Below, in pieces: positions 1 through 10,115 of a stretch of DNA of 64,000 nucleotides. A model generated the notes under the pieces. The model was not told where the DNA came from, made no database searches, and was given only the letters and a program-made list of their open reading frames with translations. The translations under genes were made by a program, and so were the position numbers. How positions within the stretch are numbered: position 1 is the first letter of the stretch; every line of letters begins with the position of its first letter. Location of the stretch: contig DIDE01000061.1 of assembly GCA_002417975.1 (NCBI GenBank), positions 1 through 64,000 on the forward strand, given 5' to 3'. Source of the stretch: Eggerthellaceae bacterium UBA5808. Lineage in GTDB: Bacteria; Actinomycetota; Coriobacteriia; Coriobacteriales; Eggerthellaceae.

Positions 1-220
1 AGCATCTTCGAATACATTCTGACCAAGGAAAATGCTGTTGAGACGTATACGTAACCTAAATGTAGCGTCTTGAATGAAGCGCTGGCAAATGGAAGCCGAT
101 TCGTGTTTTTCGAACGTATACAATAGGTAAAACGTCTCCATAACACCTGTTGAGAAGCGCGACCTATAAGATTCAGAAAATGTCCGATACCATGTGGGTG
201 AAAAAATCTCGCGTTTCGGC
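1..220. repeat. Dispersed intergenic repeat, copy 1
   Basis: This stretch aligns without net gaps to 29611-29830 in the same orientation. My hand alignment gives about 33 mismatches in 220 bases, roughly 85 percent identity. The best conserved parts are the first 80 bases and the last 60. The copy may start before the window edge. A short open frame across its end is also open in the other copy, but the differences are spread over all codon positions, so I do not read it as a gene. Function is unknown. Confidence 0.8.
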
Positions 221-466
221 ACTTGCTCGCCAGCGTGACGACATTCCGTCATGCTCATGCAGCATTCCTCTACATTTGTACTATGCTCATCCTACTTGCA
301 TCACATTCCGCTATGGTCACACTACATTCCGATACGCTCGACCCGTATCCGTCATGATCAGGCTACCCAGATGATGACATAGACGACTTGACGGAGGTGC
401 GCTCGCTCCGCATTCGTTATGATCACGCTACATTCCGCTACGGAAATAGTGGATTCGTCATTACTA
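221..466. other. Non-coding region with degenerate short repeats
   Basis: No credible gene is seen. The stretch is made of loose repeats around the words acattccg, ttatgatca and cgctac, recurring every 20 to 25 bases. The stretch after the second repeat copy (29850-29950) has related words, so this is probably the variable tail of the same intergenic element. Confidence 0.5.
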
Positions 467-496
467 AGAACCATGTCTTTTTAAAGAGATGGTTCT
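467..496. other. Hairpin upstream of the gyrA terminator
   Basis: An inverted repeat with arms agaaccat and atggttct encloses a T/A-rich loop. It lies next to the stronger terminator at 502-536. It has no clear U-tract on either strand, so its role is uncertain. Confidence 0.4.
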
Positions 497-501
497 AAAA
501 G

Positions 502-536
502 AAAACTGCCTCCTATTTTTAAGTAGGAGGCAGTTT
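502..536 (-). terminator. Intrinsic terminator after gyrA (bidirectional)
   Basis: A 13-bp inverted repeat (aaactgcctccta / taggaggcagttt) has an 8-base loop and is flanked by A-rich and T-rich sequence. It lies about 85 bases beyond the gyrA stop and could stop transcription from either side. Confidence 0.75.
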
Positions 537-619
537 GATACGCACGAAACTTTCAGGGCGGTTAGTACAATAACTTCATGATTTATTTCTAACCACGATA
601 ATCAGCAAGTTACAAAAAC

Positions 620-3142
620 TTACAGATCAATCGGCTGGCTATTATCGCTTCCAACACGCTCGCGCGTCTTTTTTCCAGAATCCTCAATGATTCCCACTGC
701 AGTAACTTTGTCCTTTGCAGCAACATCCATTACTTTGATTCCTTGTGTTGATCTTCCAAGCTCCGAAACACCATCAGCAGAGGTACGAACAACAACACCT
801 TCCTCACTAATAATAATGAGCTGGTCATCATCATCAACAACCTTAGTTGCAGCTAAGAGACCCTTCTTATCAGTCATAGTGATAGTAAAGACACCTTGTC
901 CACCACGATGATGAATTGGATATTTTCCAATCGAAGTACGTTTGCCATAACCCTTCTCAGTAATAACAAACAGATCACTTTCAGGTGTTGCAACTGACAT
1001 GTCTAGCACGTAAGCAGGTGCGGCTAACGTCATTCCTTTGACGCCCATAGTTCCACGTCCCATTGCACGGACTTCTTTTTCGTTCCATACAATTGCTTTA
1101 CCGGCGTTGGATACCATGACAACATTATCGTTTGGTGCAACACGCTTGACCGAAATCAGACGGTCGTCATCACGAAGTTTAATAGCGATCAAACCATCAC
1201 GACGAGTGCGGTCATAGAGTGCCATGGAAGTCTTCTTAACCATTCCTTGCATGGTTGCAAAGATAAGATATTCATCATCCGGGAAGTCTTTTGTTGCAAT
1301 AACCGCGCTGATTGTCTCTTTTTTCTCAAGCGGAAGAAGGTTAACAATCGCCGTGCCACGCGCATGGCGTCCAGCTTCGGGGATTTCATACACTTTGAGT
1401 CGATATACCTTACCAAACGTACTAAAGAAGAGCATATAGGCATGTGTGGAAGCAACGAAGAGATGCTCGACAAAGTCGTTATCTTTAAGATTGACCCCTT
1501 GCATTCCTTTGCCGCCACGTTTTTGCTGACGATAAGTCGACACAGGCAGACGCTTAATATAGCCTGCTTTTGTCATCGTAACAACCATGTCTTCTTCAGC
1601 AATAAGATCTTCGACATCGATATCTTTTGCCGCATGTGCCGTAATACGCGTACGACGAGGAGTATCAAATTTATCTTTAATCTCGCCCATCTCGGTCTTA
1701 ATAATTTCTTTGACCATATTTTCGTCGCTCAAAACCTTCTTAAAGTACTCGATCTTTTCTTCGAGTTCTTTGAGTTCATCAACGAGTTTGTCGTATTCGA
1801 GTCCAGTCAGACGACGCAGGCGCATTTCAAGGATTGCATTACTTTGAATCTCACTTAAGTTGAATGATTTCATCAACCTCTCGCGAGCTTCGGCATCATT
1901 TTTTGAAGAGCGAATAGTATGAATTACTTCATCGATATTATCGAGGGCGATAATTAAACCACGGACAATATGTGCGCGCTCTTCAGCTTTTTGGAGGTCA
2001 TACTTAGTACGACGAGTAATAACATCCTCTTGATGAATAATATAGTAATGAAGCATTTCTCGTAGAGACAACGTATGAGGAACATCGTTTACGAGAGCAA
2101 GCATATTAACGCCGAACGAAATTTGGAGTTGCGTATGCTTATAAAGTTTATTAAGCACAACTTGTGGAATGGCGTTTTGCTTAAGATCGATAATAATATC
2201 GATACCATGACGGTCAGCAGCATCATGAACATTAGAAATCTCAGGCAATTTCTTTTCGCGAATTAGTTCTGCGATTTTTTCCAACAGGCGCGTACGGTTA
2301 ACCGTGTAAGGAATTTCCTTAACAACAATACACTGACGACCATTCTTCTTTTCTTCGATGTTGCATTTTGCGCGGATCGTTAATGACCCACGACCAGTCT
2401 CGTAGGCATCGACTATTCCCTTTTTACCCATAATCAAACCGCCAGTTGGGAAATCTGGCCCAGGAATAACCTGCATTAATTCTTCAGTGGTCACGTCAGG
2501 ATTATCAAGCATGAGGCATGTTGCATCAATTGCCTCGCCAAGATTATGGGGAGGAATATTTGTTGCCATACCAACAGCAATACCCTGACTACCATTAACG
2601 AGCAAATTAGGGAAACGCGCCGGCAAAACAGTTGGTTCCTGTAAGCTCTCGTCGTAGTTCGGCTGGAAATCAACCGTTTCCTTATCGAGGTCTCTTAATA
2701 ATTCCATTGCTGGTTTATCAAGTCGAGCCTCGGTATAACGCATAGCAGCTGCGGAATCACCGTCGATGGAACCAAAGTTTCCGTGACCATCAACAAGCGG
2801 AACGCGCATACTAAATGGCTGTGCTAAGCGAACCATTGTTTCGTACACAGCTGAGTCACCATGAGGATGGTACTTACCAATAACGTCACCAACAGTACGT
2901 GCTGACTTAGAGTGTGGACGGTTTGGTGTAATACCACTGTCATACATCGCGTAAAGAATACGACGATGAACAGGTTTAAGACCATCTCGAACATCAGGAA
3001 GAGCACGAGAAACGATAACACTCATTGAATATTCAATGAATGAAGTCTTCATCTCGTGACCAAGATCCGAAGGAAGAACGCTTGCAGCGACTTCCTCCGT
3101 CTCTTGCTCTTCGTTTGGTTGTTTATTTTTATCGTCTGCCAC
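620..3142 (-). CDS. gyrA: DNA gyrase subunit A
   Basis: GyrA is the DNA breakage-reunion subunit of gyrase, which introduces negative supercoils with GyrB. The protein has the winged-helix/tower core with the active-site tyrosine in [11 protein letters not shown] (about residue 136), the quinolone region [11 protein letters not shown] (Ser 97, Glu 101), and a C-terminal beta-pinwheel with the GyrA-box QKRGGKG needed for DNA wrapping. The open frame begins at 3151, but AAGGAG overlaps that GTG and sits 8 bases before the next GTG at 3142, so I place the start there (840 aa, ordinary length). It is downstream of gyrB in the leftward origin cluster. Glu at the second quinolone position is common in Gram-positive GyrA and is not taken as resistance. 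Confidence 0.97.
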   Translation of the reverse strand: MADDKNKQPNEEQETEEVAASVLPSDLGHEMKTSFIEYSMSVIVSRALPDVRDGLKPVHRRILYAMYDSGITPNRPHSKSARTVGDVIGKYHPHGDSAVYETMVRLAQPFSMRVPLVDGHGNFGSIDGDSAAAMRYTEARLDKPAMELLRDLDKETVDFQPNYDESLQEPTVLPARFPNLLVNGSQGIAVGMATNIPPHNLGEAIDATCLMLDNPDVTTEELMQVIPGPDFPTGGLIMGKKGIVDAYETGRGSLTIRAKCNIEEKKNGRQCIVVKEIPYTVNRTRLLEKIAELIREKKLPEISNVHDAADRHGIDIIIDLKQNAIPQVVLNKLYKHTQLQISFGVNMLALVNDVPHTLSLREMLHYYIIHQEDVITRRTKYDLQKAEERAHIVRGLIIALDNIDEVIHTIRSSKNDAEARERLMKSFNLSEIQSNAILEMRLRRLTGLEYDKLVDELKELEEKIEYFKKVLSDENMVKEIIKTEMGEIKDKFDTPRRTRITAHAAKDIDVEDLIAEEDMVVTMTKAGYIKRLPVSTYRQQKRGGKGMQGVNLKDNDFVEHLFVASTHAYMLFFSTFGKVYRLKVYEIPEAGRHARGTAIVNLLPLEKKETISAVIATKDFPDDEYLIFATMQGMVKKTSMALYDRTRRDGLIAIKLRDDDRLISVKRVAPNDNVVMVSNAGKAIVWNEKEVRAMGRGTMGVKGMTLAAPAYVLDMSVATPESDLFVITEKGYGKRTSIGKYPIHHRGGQGVFTITMTDKKGLLAATKVVDDDDQLIIISEEGVVVRTSADGVSELGRSTQGIKVMDVAAKDKVTAVGIIEDSGKKTRERVGSDNSQPIDL

Positions 3143-3250
3143 GGATAGCACTCCTTAATAATCCTGCATGCATTTCTTAGCGATTGCTTTTATAAGCGAT
3201 CGTTTTGCCTTATTACCCACGTTGTAACTAATCGGATAACAGGCATACTT

Positions 3251-5188
3251 TTAGATATCGAGGAAACGAGCGTCCTTCGCGTGTTTCTGGATGTATTCCT
3301 TACGAGGTTCAACTTGGCTCCCCATAAGATCACTTACCGCACGCTCTGCATCGGCGGCATCATCAATGGTTACTTGAAGCATAATACGCTGATCAGGCTC
3401 CATTGTTGTCGACCATAGCTGTTCTGGGTCCATTTCGCCCAAACCTTTATAACGCTGCACGTCATACTTTGTGCCATCAGGAATCTTTGCTGTTTCGCGA
3501 GCAAGCGCATCATCGTTATAAATGTAACGAATTTTTTTCTTACCTTGTTTAAGGCCATACAGCGGTGGTTGCGCGATGTAGATATACCCACGATTAAGCA
3601 ACTCTGGCATATAGCGATAGAAGAATGTAAGAAGCAAAATACGAATATGTGCGCCGTCGACATCAGCATCAGTCATGATAATAATTCGATGATAGCGCGC
3701 TTTTTCGGCATCAAAATCTTCACCAATATTTGTTCCGATTGCGGTAATAAGTGACGTAATTGTATCGGAAGATAGTGCGCGATTGCGACCAGCACGTTCA
3801 ACATTAAGAATTTTCCCTCGTAGAGGAAGAATTGCCTGATACGTACGATCGCGTGCCTGCTTGGCGGAGCCGCCAGCGGAATCACCCTCAACAATGAAGA
3901 TTTCGGAAGCAGACGCATCTTTACTACTACAGTCAGCAAGCTTACCTGGTAGTGAGAATGATTCCATAACATTCTTACGACGAGTAAGATCACGAGCCTT
4001 ACGCGCAGCTTCACGTGCGCGAAGAGCCTGAGATGCTTTATCGATAATTTTACGTGCAGGACGCGGATTTTCTTCGAGGTATTCGCCTAATCCTTGTGTA
4101 ACTGCACCTGAAACAAGTTGGCGCATTTCGGAATTACCAAGTTTAGTCTTAGTCTGACCTTCAAACTGCGGATCATGAAGCTTAACGGAAATAATTGCAG
4201 CAAGGCCTTCACGGCAATCATCACCAGTAAGGTTTTTCTCCTTGTCTTTAAGGATGCCCTTCTGGCGTGCATAATCATTAATCGTGCGCGTTACCGCCTG
4301 TTTGAATCCTTCGAGGTGGGTACCGCCTTCTTGCGTATTAATATTATTTGCAAACGATAAAACTGAATTAGTTGAATAAGACTCAGTCCATTGCATCGCA
4401 ATTTCAACTTCACCTTCGGGGCTTTCTGCCTCAAAGTAAATTGGCTTGCGAGTAATAGCTTCTTTTCCTTGGTTAAGGAATTTAACAAAGTCCTGAATAC
4501 CACCAGAGTATTCAAATACTTCGCTACGATCGTTACCATCTTCGTCTTTTTCGCGCTCGTCAGTAAGCGTAATTTTTAGATTTTTATTAAGAAATGCCAT
4601 TTCACGGAAGCGATTAGCAAGAATACGATATTCATACTCAGTTGTTTCAGTAAAAATCTCTGGGTCTGGCCAGAATGAAACCGTAGTTCCTGAACGCTTA
4701 CACGACCCTATTTTCTTAAGCTTTTCTACTGTTTTGCCGCGCGAAAACGCAATTTCATATTGGGATCCGTCTCGACACACCTGCACAATCATTTTTGTTG
4801 AAAGTGCATTAACAACAGAAACACCTACACCATGAAGACCACCAGAAACTTTATAGCCTTCACCGCCAAATTTACCTCCGGCATGCAGAATTGTAAGAAC
4901 AACTTCGACAGTCGGAATATGTTCCTTTGGATGTTTATCTACAGGAATACCGCGTCCATCATCTTGAACGGTGATGGAATTATCTTGATGGATCCAAACT
5001 TTAATATGTGAGCAATATCCAGCAAGTGCCTCATCAACCGAGTTATCAACAACCTCGTATACAAGATGATGAAGACCACGGGCACTTGTAGAACCAATAT
5101 ACATACCAGGTCTCTTGCGTACTGGCTCAAGTCCTTCGAGCACCTGAATATCATTACCGTTGTAATGGGTTGGTTTTGTTTCTGTCAC
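3251..5188 (-). CDS. gyrB: DNA gyrase subunit B
   Basis: GyrB is the ATPase subunit of gyrase. The N-terminal GHKL domain shows [19 protein letters not shown] and [14 protein letters not shown]. The TOPRIM domain shows [16 protein letters not shown] and [11 protein letters not shown], and the C-terminal tail has [13 protein letters not shown]. The first ATG at 5209 has no ribosome binding site, whereas AAGGAG lies 6 bases before a GTG at 5188, giving 645 aa starting [11 protein letters not shown]. About 110 bases separate it from gyrA, so the two are probably co-transcribed. Confidence 0.97.
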   Translation of the reverse strand: MTETKPTHYNGNDIQVLEGLEPVRKRPGMYIGSTSARGLHHLVYEVVDNSVDEALAGYCSHIKVWIHQDNSITVQDDGRGIPVDKHPKEHIPTVEVVLTILHAGGKFGGEGYKVSGGLHGVGVSVVNALSTKMIVQVCRDGSQYEIAFSRGKTVEKLKKIGSCKRSGTTVSFWPDPEIFTETTEYEYRILANRFREMAFLNKNLKITLTDEREKDEDGNDRSEVFEYSGGIQDFVKFLNQGKEAITRKPIYFEAESPEGEVEIAMQWTESYSTNSVLSFANNINTQEGGTHLEGFKQAVTRTINDYARQKGILKDKEKNLTGDDCREGLAAIISVKLHDPQFEGQTKTKLGNSEMRQLVSGAVTQGLGEYLEENPRPARKIIDKASQALRAREAARKARDLTRRKNVMESFSLPGKLADCSSKDASASEIFIVEGDSAGGSAKQARDRTYQAILPLRGKILNVERAGRNRALSSDTITSLITAIGTNIGEDFDAEKARYHRIIIMTDADVDGAHIRILLLTFFYRYMPELLNRGYIYIAQPPLYGLKQGKKKIRYIYNDDALARETAKIPDGTKYDVQRYKGLGEMDPEQLWSTTMEPDQRIMLQVTIDDAADAERAVSDLMGSQVEPRKEYIQKHAKDARFLDI

Positions 5189-5355
5189 GCTTTGCTCCTT
5201 TACCGACATACATAGCGTATGTGCTAAAAGCTTTTCTTCATGCAGTTATATTGTAAATTCTAGCATAAATGACGTTTAAGTGGATGAAACGTGGACGAAA
5301 CATGCTATTAAAGACACCTACAAAGCGATCTCAGCATCGATTAACATATAAAATG

Positions 5356-5877
5356 CTATTTTTTTCTTTCTTCGCCTTTTTTCCACTCTAGATTTGAAAT
5401 CATTGCCTTCTTAAAATGTTTTCTCAATGAGGGATCTGTAATTGTTGCGCAAACATCATCAACGTATGCAGATTCATCTAACGAAAGCGGCTGAGGCTCA
5501 GCTGATATGTGCTCAGTAGAAATAAGTGGAAGAAGTGGATGAAGATTTTTTTTCTTTCCGTGGGATATATGAATATAAAATTCGTCAATCGACTCATGGA
5601 ATTTTTCTTCGAACTGAAGACGTAAAAGCTCGCGCCGAGCATTGAGCTCAGATGCGAAAATACTTTCATCTACATAGACATGAAATTCTTTACGTTGTTC
5701 TTTCGTAAAAAGATATACGCCGTTCGTATGTTTCACAATAAGTGGATCGACTAACTCTATCCACTGCTGATATACCTCTTGTGTTCGTTTTTGTTTTAGA
5801 TAACGATCTTGATCGAAACCAGGGATTTTTTTTAAAACATTAAGCGCATTACGTTGTAATGATTTCAAAAAATTCAC
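5356..5877 (-). CDS. DciA-like (DUF721) protein
   Basis: This 173-residue protein sits between recF and gyrB, the usual place of DUF721 genes in actinobacteria. The central region, with W-x-ELVDPLIVKHT, a HVYVDES strand and ASELNARRELLRLQFEE, matches the DUF721 pattern of a tryptophan-started helix, a short hydrophobic strand and an ELL-containing helix. Family members related to DciA help load the replicative helicase; that role is inferred here from family and context. The start is uncertain: GTG at 5877 has AAGAG directly against it, while a TTG four codons later has AGAGGTG at better spacing. The C-terminus is lysine-rich. Confidence 0.75.
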   Translation of the reverse strand: MNFLKSLQRNALNVLKKIPGFDQDRYLKQKRTQEVYQQWIELVDPLIVKHTNGVYLFTKEQRKEFHVYVDESIFASELNARRELLRLQFEEKFHESIDEFYIHISHGKKKNLHPLLPLISTEHISAEPQPLSLDESAYVDDVCATITDPSLRKHFKKAMISNLEWKKGEERKK

Positions 5878-5912
5878 CTCTTAGTCTACGATCAAATCAT
5901 TCATTAGCCTTT

Positions 5913-7133
5913 TTATGGTAAGTGTATTATATCCGCTCGTTGAATAATTGATCGAGGAAAGTAATCGAGCGTTGTTGTTGTAATAAACGTCTGAATATCA
6001 CGTGAAATATATTCCATAAGTGCCCCACGATGATTTTCATCAAGTTCGCTCATAACATCATCGAGCAATAACACTGGTTTTTGGTGTAACTTACTCTGCA
6101 TAATAGTGAGTTCACTCAACTTACACGCGAGAACGAGTGACCGTTGCTGCCCTTGACTCGCATAGTGCATTGCATCGTGACCATTGATCGTAAATAAAAT
6201 TTGATCTACATGAGGACCAACACAGGACCTTTTTCTTATTCTCTCTTCAGGTAATGAATCATTAATCGTATGTTGCAACTTTTCACGTATGTAGGAGAGA
6301 TACGACTCTTTTTGTGATGCTGAAGGTAATGAGTTATGAACAAGATTATCGATTATATGGTCATGATTACTATGCAATTGTTCATCATTAATAGTTACAT
6401 CCGACCCCACACCATACTTTACCCAACCAGGTTGATACCACACCGATACTTTATCGTTAGTAGATGTAATTTCACGATATAACGTATTAAGTAATGATTG
6501 AATATTACCTAAAACAATGCAGCGAAAATAAATGAGCTGTGCAGCAACACGAATAAATATGTCATTGATTGAGGCAATATAATCAGCTGAAACCTCATCT
6601 TTTAGTGCTTGGTTCTTTTGCTTAAGAACTGTTACGTAATCTTTTTTTACTGCATCAAAATTTTTTGAAAGTTGAATAGCAAATGAATCAAGAGTGTCAC
6701 GACGCACACCATTCGATCCTTTAATAAGATGAAGGTCATCTGGGCAGAAAACAACCGCTGGCAAAAGTCCGCGCAAATCATGAAGTGTTTTCTTTTTCCC
6801 ATTAAGAGAATAACTACGCGAGCCTGATTTAATTATCATCGAAAGATCAAGTGAGCGCGCAGCGCTCAATAAATGAGCCTGTACGCGCGCACTATTAGAA
6901 TTCCAATGCACAACCTGATTCATCTGCGAACAACGAAATGAACGAAGTGCTGTAATAAGCTGGATGGCTTCGATAACACTTGTCTTGCCTACCGCATTAG
7001 GGCCAACAAAGATTGTTAGCCCAGATATATTATTAAGTTGATAGCGTTCATAATTTCTAAAGTTTTGAAGTATGAGCGATGTAATACAAAGATCTTGATC
7101 TGATCCAGCTATATTATCTGCATTATTACTCAT
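5913..7133 (-). CDS. recF: DNA replication and repair protein RecF
   Basis: RecF is an SMC-like ATPase that helps RecOR load RecA at single-strand gaps. The protein has Walker A GPNAVGKTS near residue 48, the ABC-type signature SQGQQRSLVLACKLSE and Walker B PVLLLDDVMSELDE near the C-terminus. Length (406 aa) is slightly above the usual 360-390 because of a 15-residue polar N-terminus. The ATG at 7133 has only a weak ribosome binding site. It lies 23 bases after dnaN and is probably in the same transcript. Confidence 0.95.
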   Translation of the reverse strand: MSNNADNIAGSDQDLCITSLILQNFRNYERYQLNNISGLTIFVGPNAVGKTSVIEAIQLITALRSFRCSQMNQVVHWNSNSARVQAHLLSAARSLDLSMIIKSGSRSYSLNGKKKTLHDLRGLLPAVVFCPDDLHLIKGSNGVRRDTLDSFAIQLSKNFDAVKKDYVTVLKQKNQALKDEVSADYIASINDIFIRVAAQLIYFRCIVLGNIQSLLNTLYREITSTNDKVSVWYQPGWVKYGVGSDVTINDEQLHSNHDHIIDNLVHNSLPSASQKESYLSYIREKLQHTINDSLPEERIRKRSCVGPHVDQILFTINGHDAMHYASQGQQRSLVLACKLSELTIMQSKLHQKPVLLLDDVMSELDENHRGALMEYISRDIQTFITTTTLDYFPRSIIQRADIIHLP

Positions 7134-7156
7134 ATATACGTACTAGCTTCATAGGT

Positions 7157-8254
7157 TTATGAGCATCTTACTGGCATCATAAGATAAAGATATGATCCAT
7201 CATCTGCTGACTTTAAAATTCCTGGCTTCATTGGACCTTGTAATTCCAAATAAACTTCTTTTGAATCAATTGAAGTTAAACCGCTAATAACATAACCAAA
7301 ATTGAACGCTATTTCTATGTCCTCGCCTTCAACTTTAGAAGCAATAGTTTCGGTAGCAGCACCAATATCCTGTGCGGCAGTCGAAAGCTGTGTTGTTTGA
7401 GACGCAGCGTTAATATCAAATCGTGCGGCTGCTGTTTTGTTGCTCATAATTGATGTGCGCTTCGTGGCATCAATAAGTTGCTGCGTATTAAACGTTGCAC
7501 GAGTCGTATATGAATCTGGAATAAGCTGATTATATCGAGGATAGTTACCCTCAATACGACGATTGATAAAAGTTGTATTGCCGTAAGATATAACAATTTG
7601 ATTATCAGAAAGTGCAAGAGAAACAGTATCTGCCTGTCGATTCATTCCAGCTACATCCATTAAGAAAGAACCAGAAATTACTGCATTAAATGGTTCTTGC
7701 TCTTCTTCGAGCTGCTGGTCTGCAATAGCAAGTCTATAAGAGTCAGTTGCAACCATTCGCAGTGCCGTATCATGAACATCAATATAAATACCTGTTAATA
7801 CTGCTCTTGATTCATCTTTTGATACTACGTGGGCTACTTTTTTCACCATATAAGAGAAGGTATCAAAAGGAATCGTAAGCGTTTGTTCAGGAGTAATCTC
7901 TGGAAAGCCTGGAAAGTCTTGGTACGGCAAAACTTTAATCGAAAAAGATGCTGTATCACAAATAATGGTTGCACTCTCATCAGTTATATCAAGATGGACT
8001 GCCTCATTTGGAAGACTTTTAATAACATCAGTAAGAAGTCTAGAAGGAATGACTGTTTCTCCCTCTTCTTCTATTAATGCACTTGCAGTGCAGCGAATAG
8101 ATAGATCTAAATCTGTTGCTTCAAGTGTTAATGATTCTTCTTGAGCTTTGATATAAATACCAGAAAGTATAGGGAGCGTTGATTTTGTTGCTGCTCCTTT
8201 TGCTACTGTCGTTAATGCATTCAGGAATTCTGATTGATTAATACTGAATTTCAC
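7157..8254 (-). CDS. dnaN: DNA polymerase III beta subunit (sliding clamp)
   Basis: DnaN is the ring-shaped processivity clamp of DNA polymerase III. Full length (365 aa) with three clamp repeats: the N-terminus MKFSINQSEFLNALTTVAKGA, the central EYLINGS-like region FNAVISGSFLMDVAGM, and the C-terminal YLMMPVRCS, close to the canonical Y-L-x-MP(V/M)R ending. The start is GTG at 8254 preceded by AGAAGGGAAC. It follows dnaA after a 250-bp gap that holds DnaA-box-like sequences. Confidence 0.97.
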   Translation of the reverse strand: MKFSINQSEFLNALTTVAKGAATKSTLPILSGIYIKAQEESLTLEATDLDLSIRCTASALIEEEGETVIPSRLLTDVIKSLPNEAVHLDITDESATIICDTASFSIKVLPYQDFPGFPEITPEQTLTIPFDTFSYMVKKVAHVVSKDESRAVLTGIYIDVHDTALRMVATDSYRLAIADQQLEEEQEPFNAVISGSFLMDVAGMNRQADTVSLALSDNQIVISYGNTTFINRRIEGNYPRYNQLIPDSYTTRATFNTQQLIDATKRTSIMSNKTAAARFDINAASQTTQLSTAAQDIGAATETIASKVEGEDIEIAFNFGYVISGLTSIDSKEVYLELQGPMKPGILKSADDGSYLYLMMPVRCS

Positions 8255-8504
8255 GAAAGTTCCCTTCTTGGTGTTTTGTATACCCTATTGGTTCGTTTCT
8301 TTATATATATCTCTTTAATTTAATAGTAATAATAAGGTCGGTGGAAACGTTAATAACTTACATTTTGCCTGATTAACCATTATTTCTTTTGCTTTCACAA
8401 CCGTTAATAATACGTTCCTTGTATCCACAGCTTTTATTGACTTTATTATCTTTCCATACATTCCCTCGGTTATACACCTGTTTCCCTCAATCTTTCATCA
8501 ACTT
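8255..8504. other. dnaA-dnaN intergenic region with DnaA-box-like sites
   Basis: This AT-rich gap contains GTATCCACA (8421-8429) and TTATACACC (8470-8478), each one mismatch from TTATNCACA. It probably holds the dnaN promoter and may be a second part of a bipartite origin, as in other bacteria where both flanks of dnaA carry boxes. Confidence 0.45.
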
Positions 8505-10040
8505 TTACTCATTAAGAATCATTTGATGAAGGATCTCTATTTCCTCATTTATTTCTGTGCTTTCGCGCATCTTCTCTTCCACTGATTTTACTGAATACAT
8601 AGCGGTTGAATGATCACGATTAAAAGCATTACCAACACTATTAAAAGGTATGTCAATGAGCATACGACAAAGATATATTGCAATTTGACGCGCATGCGTT
8701 ATGTTTGCATTGCGCTTACGGCCAATAAGTTCAGCATGCGAAACATTGTAGTAATTCTCACATGCTTTTTGTATATCTTCGATACTCAATCTTTTCATCG
8801 ATCCACCCGAAAAATGATCAGCAAGAAGTTGGGTTACCTCTTGAATTGTTATATCGGGTCGATTATTACTGTGCATCTCAAAGATTACTTTAGTTACGGC
8901 GCTCTTTAACTCTCTTATATTTGAACTTGAATTTTCAGCGATATATTGTTGTACCTCATGCGGAATATCAAATGATGGTGTGTTGCTTGTTTCGCGATAT
9001 TCCTTAATAAAGTTCCTAATAATACCAAGTTTAGTCTCGGGCTTAGGAGGTTGAATATCACAAGTTCCGCCTTGATTAAAACGACTTTTATATCGTTCTT
9101 CTATATCGATATTCTTTGGCGCACGATCAGCTGATAAAACAACTTGTTTACCGGAATCAAGCATACGATTAAAAATCTGGAAGACCATATTGAGTGTTTC
9201 AGTTTTATTTTGTAGTCCTTGAACATCATCAACGAGTAAGATATCAGCATTTTCATAGCGCTCTTTAAATGCGTTGTAAGCTTTTCCGCCACCTGCCATT
9301 GCTGCGCTTGTGTAATCATCAACAAGCTCCATAGTGTCGACATACACGGTGTGTAAATGAGCATAGTTTTTTAAAATATAATTTTGGATCGCACGTAATA
9401 GATGGGTTTTCCCTAATCCACTTTTACCATAAATAAACAATGGATTTAACTCGTGGCGACCAGGTGTTTCTGCTACTGCTACAGCCATGGAATATGCCAT
9501 TTTATTTGATGTTCCAACAACAAAATTATCAAACGAATAATGGGAATTCATTGTGTTATCTAGTTGCGGCTGGCAGTCTTCATCTCTTATTACTTGAGGA
9601 GATTCTTGCTGCTGTGATCTTGCTATATCGATTGAATGCACCGGCTCGGCTATTGCTACTGCGGGCGGTTGTACAGGAAGAGGTTTCTTATCTAATACCT
9701 GATTCTGTATAGGTGTAGGTTCTTCTTGACTATGTGTTTGCGTTGGCTGGCTTTGAGAAGTTTCTTGTGGAGCCTGCTGTGTTGGATCAACTTCAATTGC
9801 TACAGTAAAATCTACGCCGTAAATATCTTGGAGCGCGCGTTTTATTACGGTCATATAGTGAGACGATATCCAAGTTTTAATAAATTCTGTATCAGCAGTG
9901 AGCATAAGGAAGCCTTCGCTAAACGCCTGTGGATGAAGGCGAGAGAAGAATGCATCAATCTGTGAAACGTCGATATTCTCATAGCTTTTCGTACGTTTCC
10001 AGATGTTTTGCCATATCGCTTCGTATTTATCTTCTGACAT
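8505..10040 (-). CDS. dnaA: Chromosomal replication initiator DnaA
   Basis: DnaA binds DnaA boxes and melts the origin in its ATP form. The 511-residue protein has an N-terminal helicase/DiaA-interaction domain, a Q/T/P-rich linker (about 90-160), an AAA+ domain with Walker A GKSGLGKTHLL and Walker B ILLVDDVQGL, and the DNA-binding domain IV with the signature around ARQIAIYLCRML and FNRDHSTAMYSVK. The start ATG at 10040 is preceded by GGGAG 9 bases upstream. It is the first replication gene left of the origin. Confidence 0.97.
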   Translation of the reverse strand: MSEDKYEAIWQNIWKRTKSYENIDVSQIDAFFSRLHPQAFSEGFLMLTADTEFIKTWISSHYMTVIKRALQDIYGVDFTVAIEVDPTQQAPQETSQSQPTQTHSQEEPTPIQNQVLDKKPLPVQPPAVAIAEPVHSIDIARSQQQESPQVIRDEDCQPQLDNTMNSHYSFDNFVVGTSNKMAYSMAVAVAETPGRHELNPLFIYGKSGLGKTHLLRAIQNYILKNYAHLHTVYVDTMELVDDYTSAAMAGGGKAYNAFKERYENADILLVDDVQGLQNKTETLNMVFQIFNRMLDSGKQVVLSADRAPKNIDIEERYKSRFNQGGTCDIQPPKPETKLGIIRNFIKEYRETSNTPSFDIPHEVQQYIAENSSSNIRELKSAVTKVIFEMHSNNRPDITIQEVTQLLADHFSGGSMKRLSIEDIQKACENYYNVSHAELIGRKRNANITHARQIAIYLCRMLIDIPFNSVGNAFNRDHSTAMYSVKSVEEKMRESTEINEEIEILHQMILNE

Positions 10041-10115
10041 TCAGAATAACTCCCAAACGAACTTACTGTTACTACGTGTTCACAGTGTATCAATAAAAGT
10101 AAATCTATGAGTGTA

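Noticed and set aside
150..374. Open frame sharing a peptide (SDTMW.KKSRVSA) with the frame at 29760
   Set aside because: It lies in the dispersed repeat; differences between copies fall in all codon positions and mostly change amino acids, and the frames diverge at once after the repeat. The DNA repeat explains the similarity.
1247..1858. 203-codon plus-strand frame opposite gyrA
   Set aside because: Shadow of the certain gyrA gene, with atypical composition and no ribosome binding site.
2830..2860. Glu at the second quinolone position of GyrA as a resistance change
   Set aside because: Glu is the ordinary residue at this place in many Gram-positive GyrA proteins.
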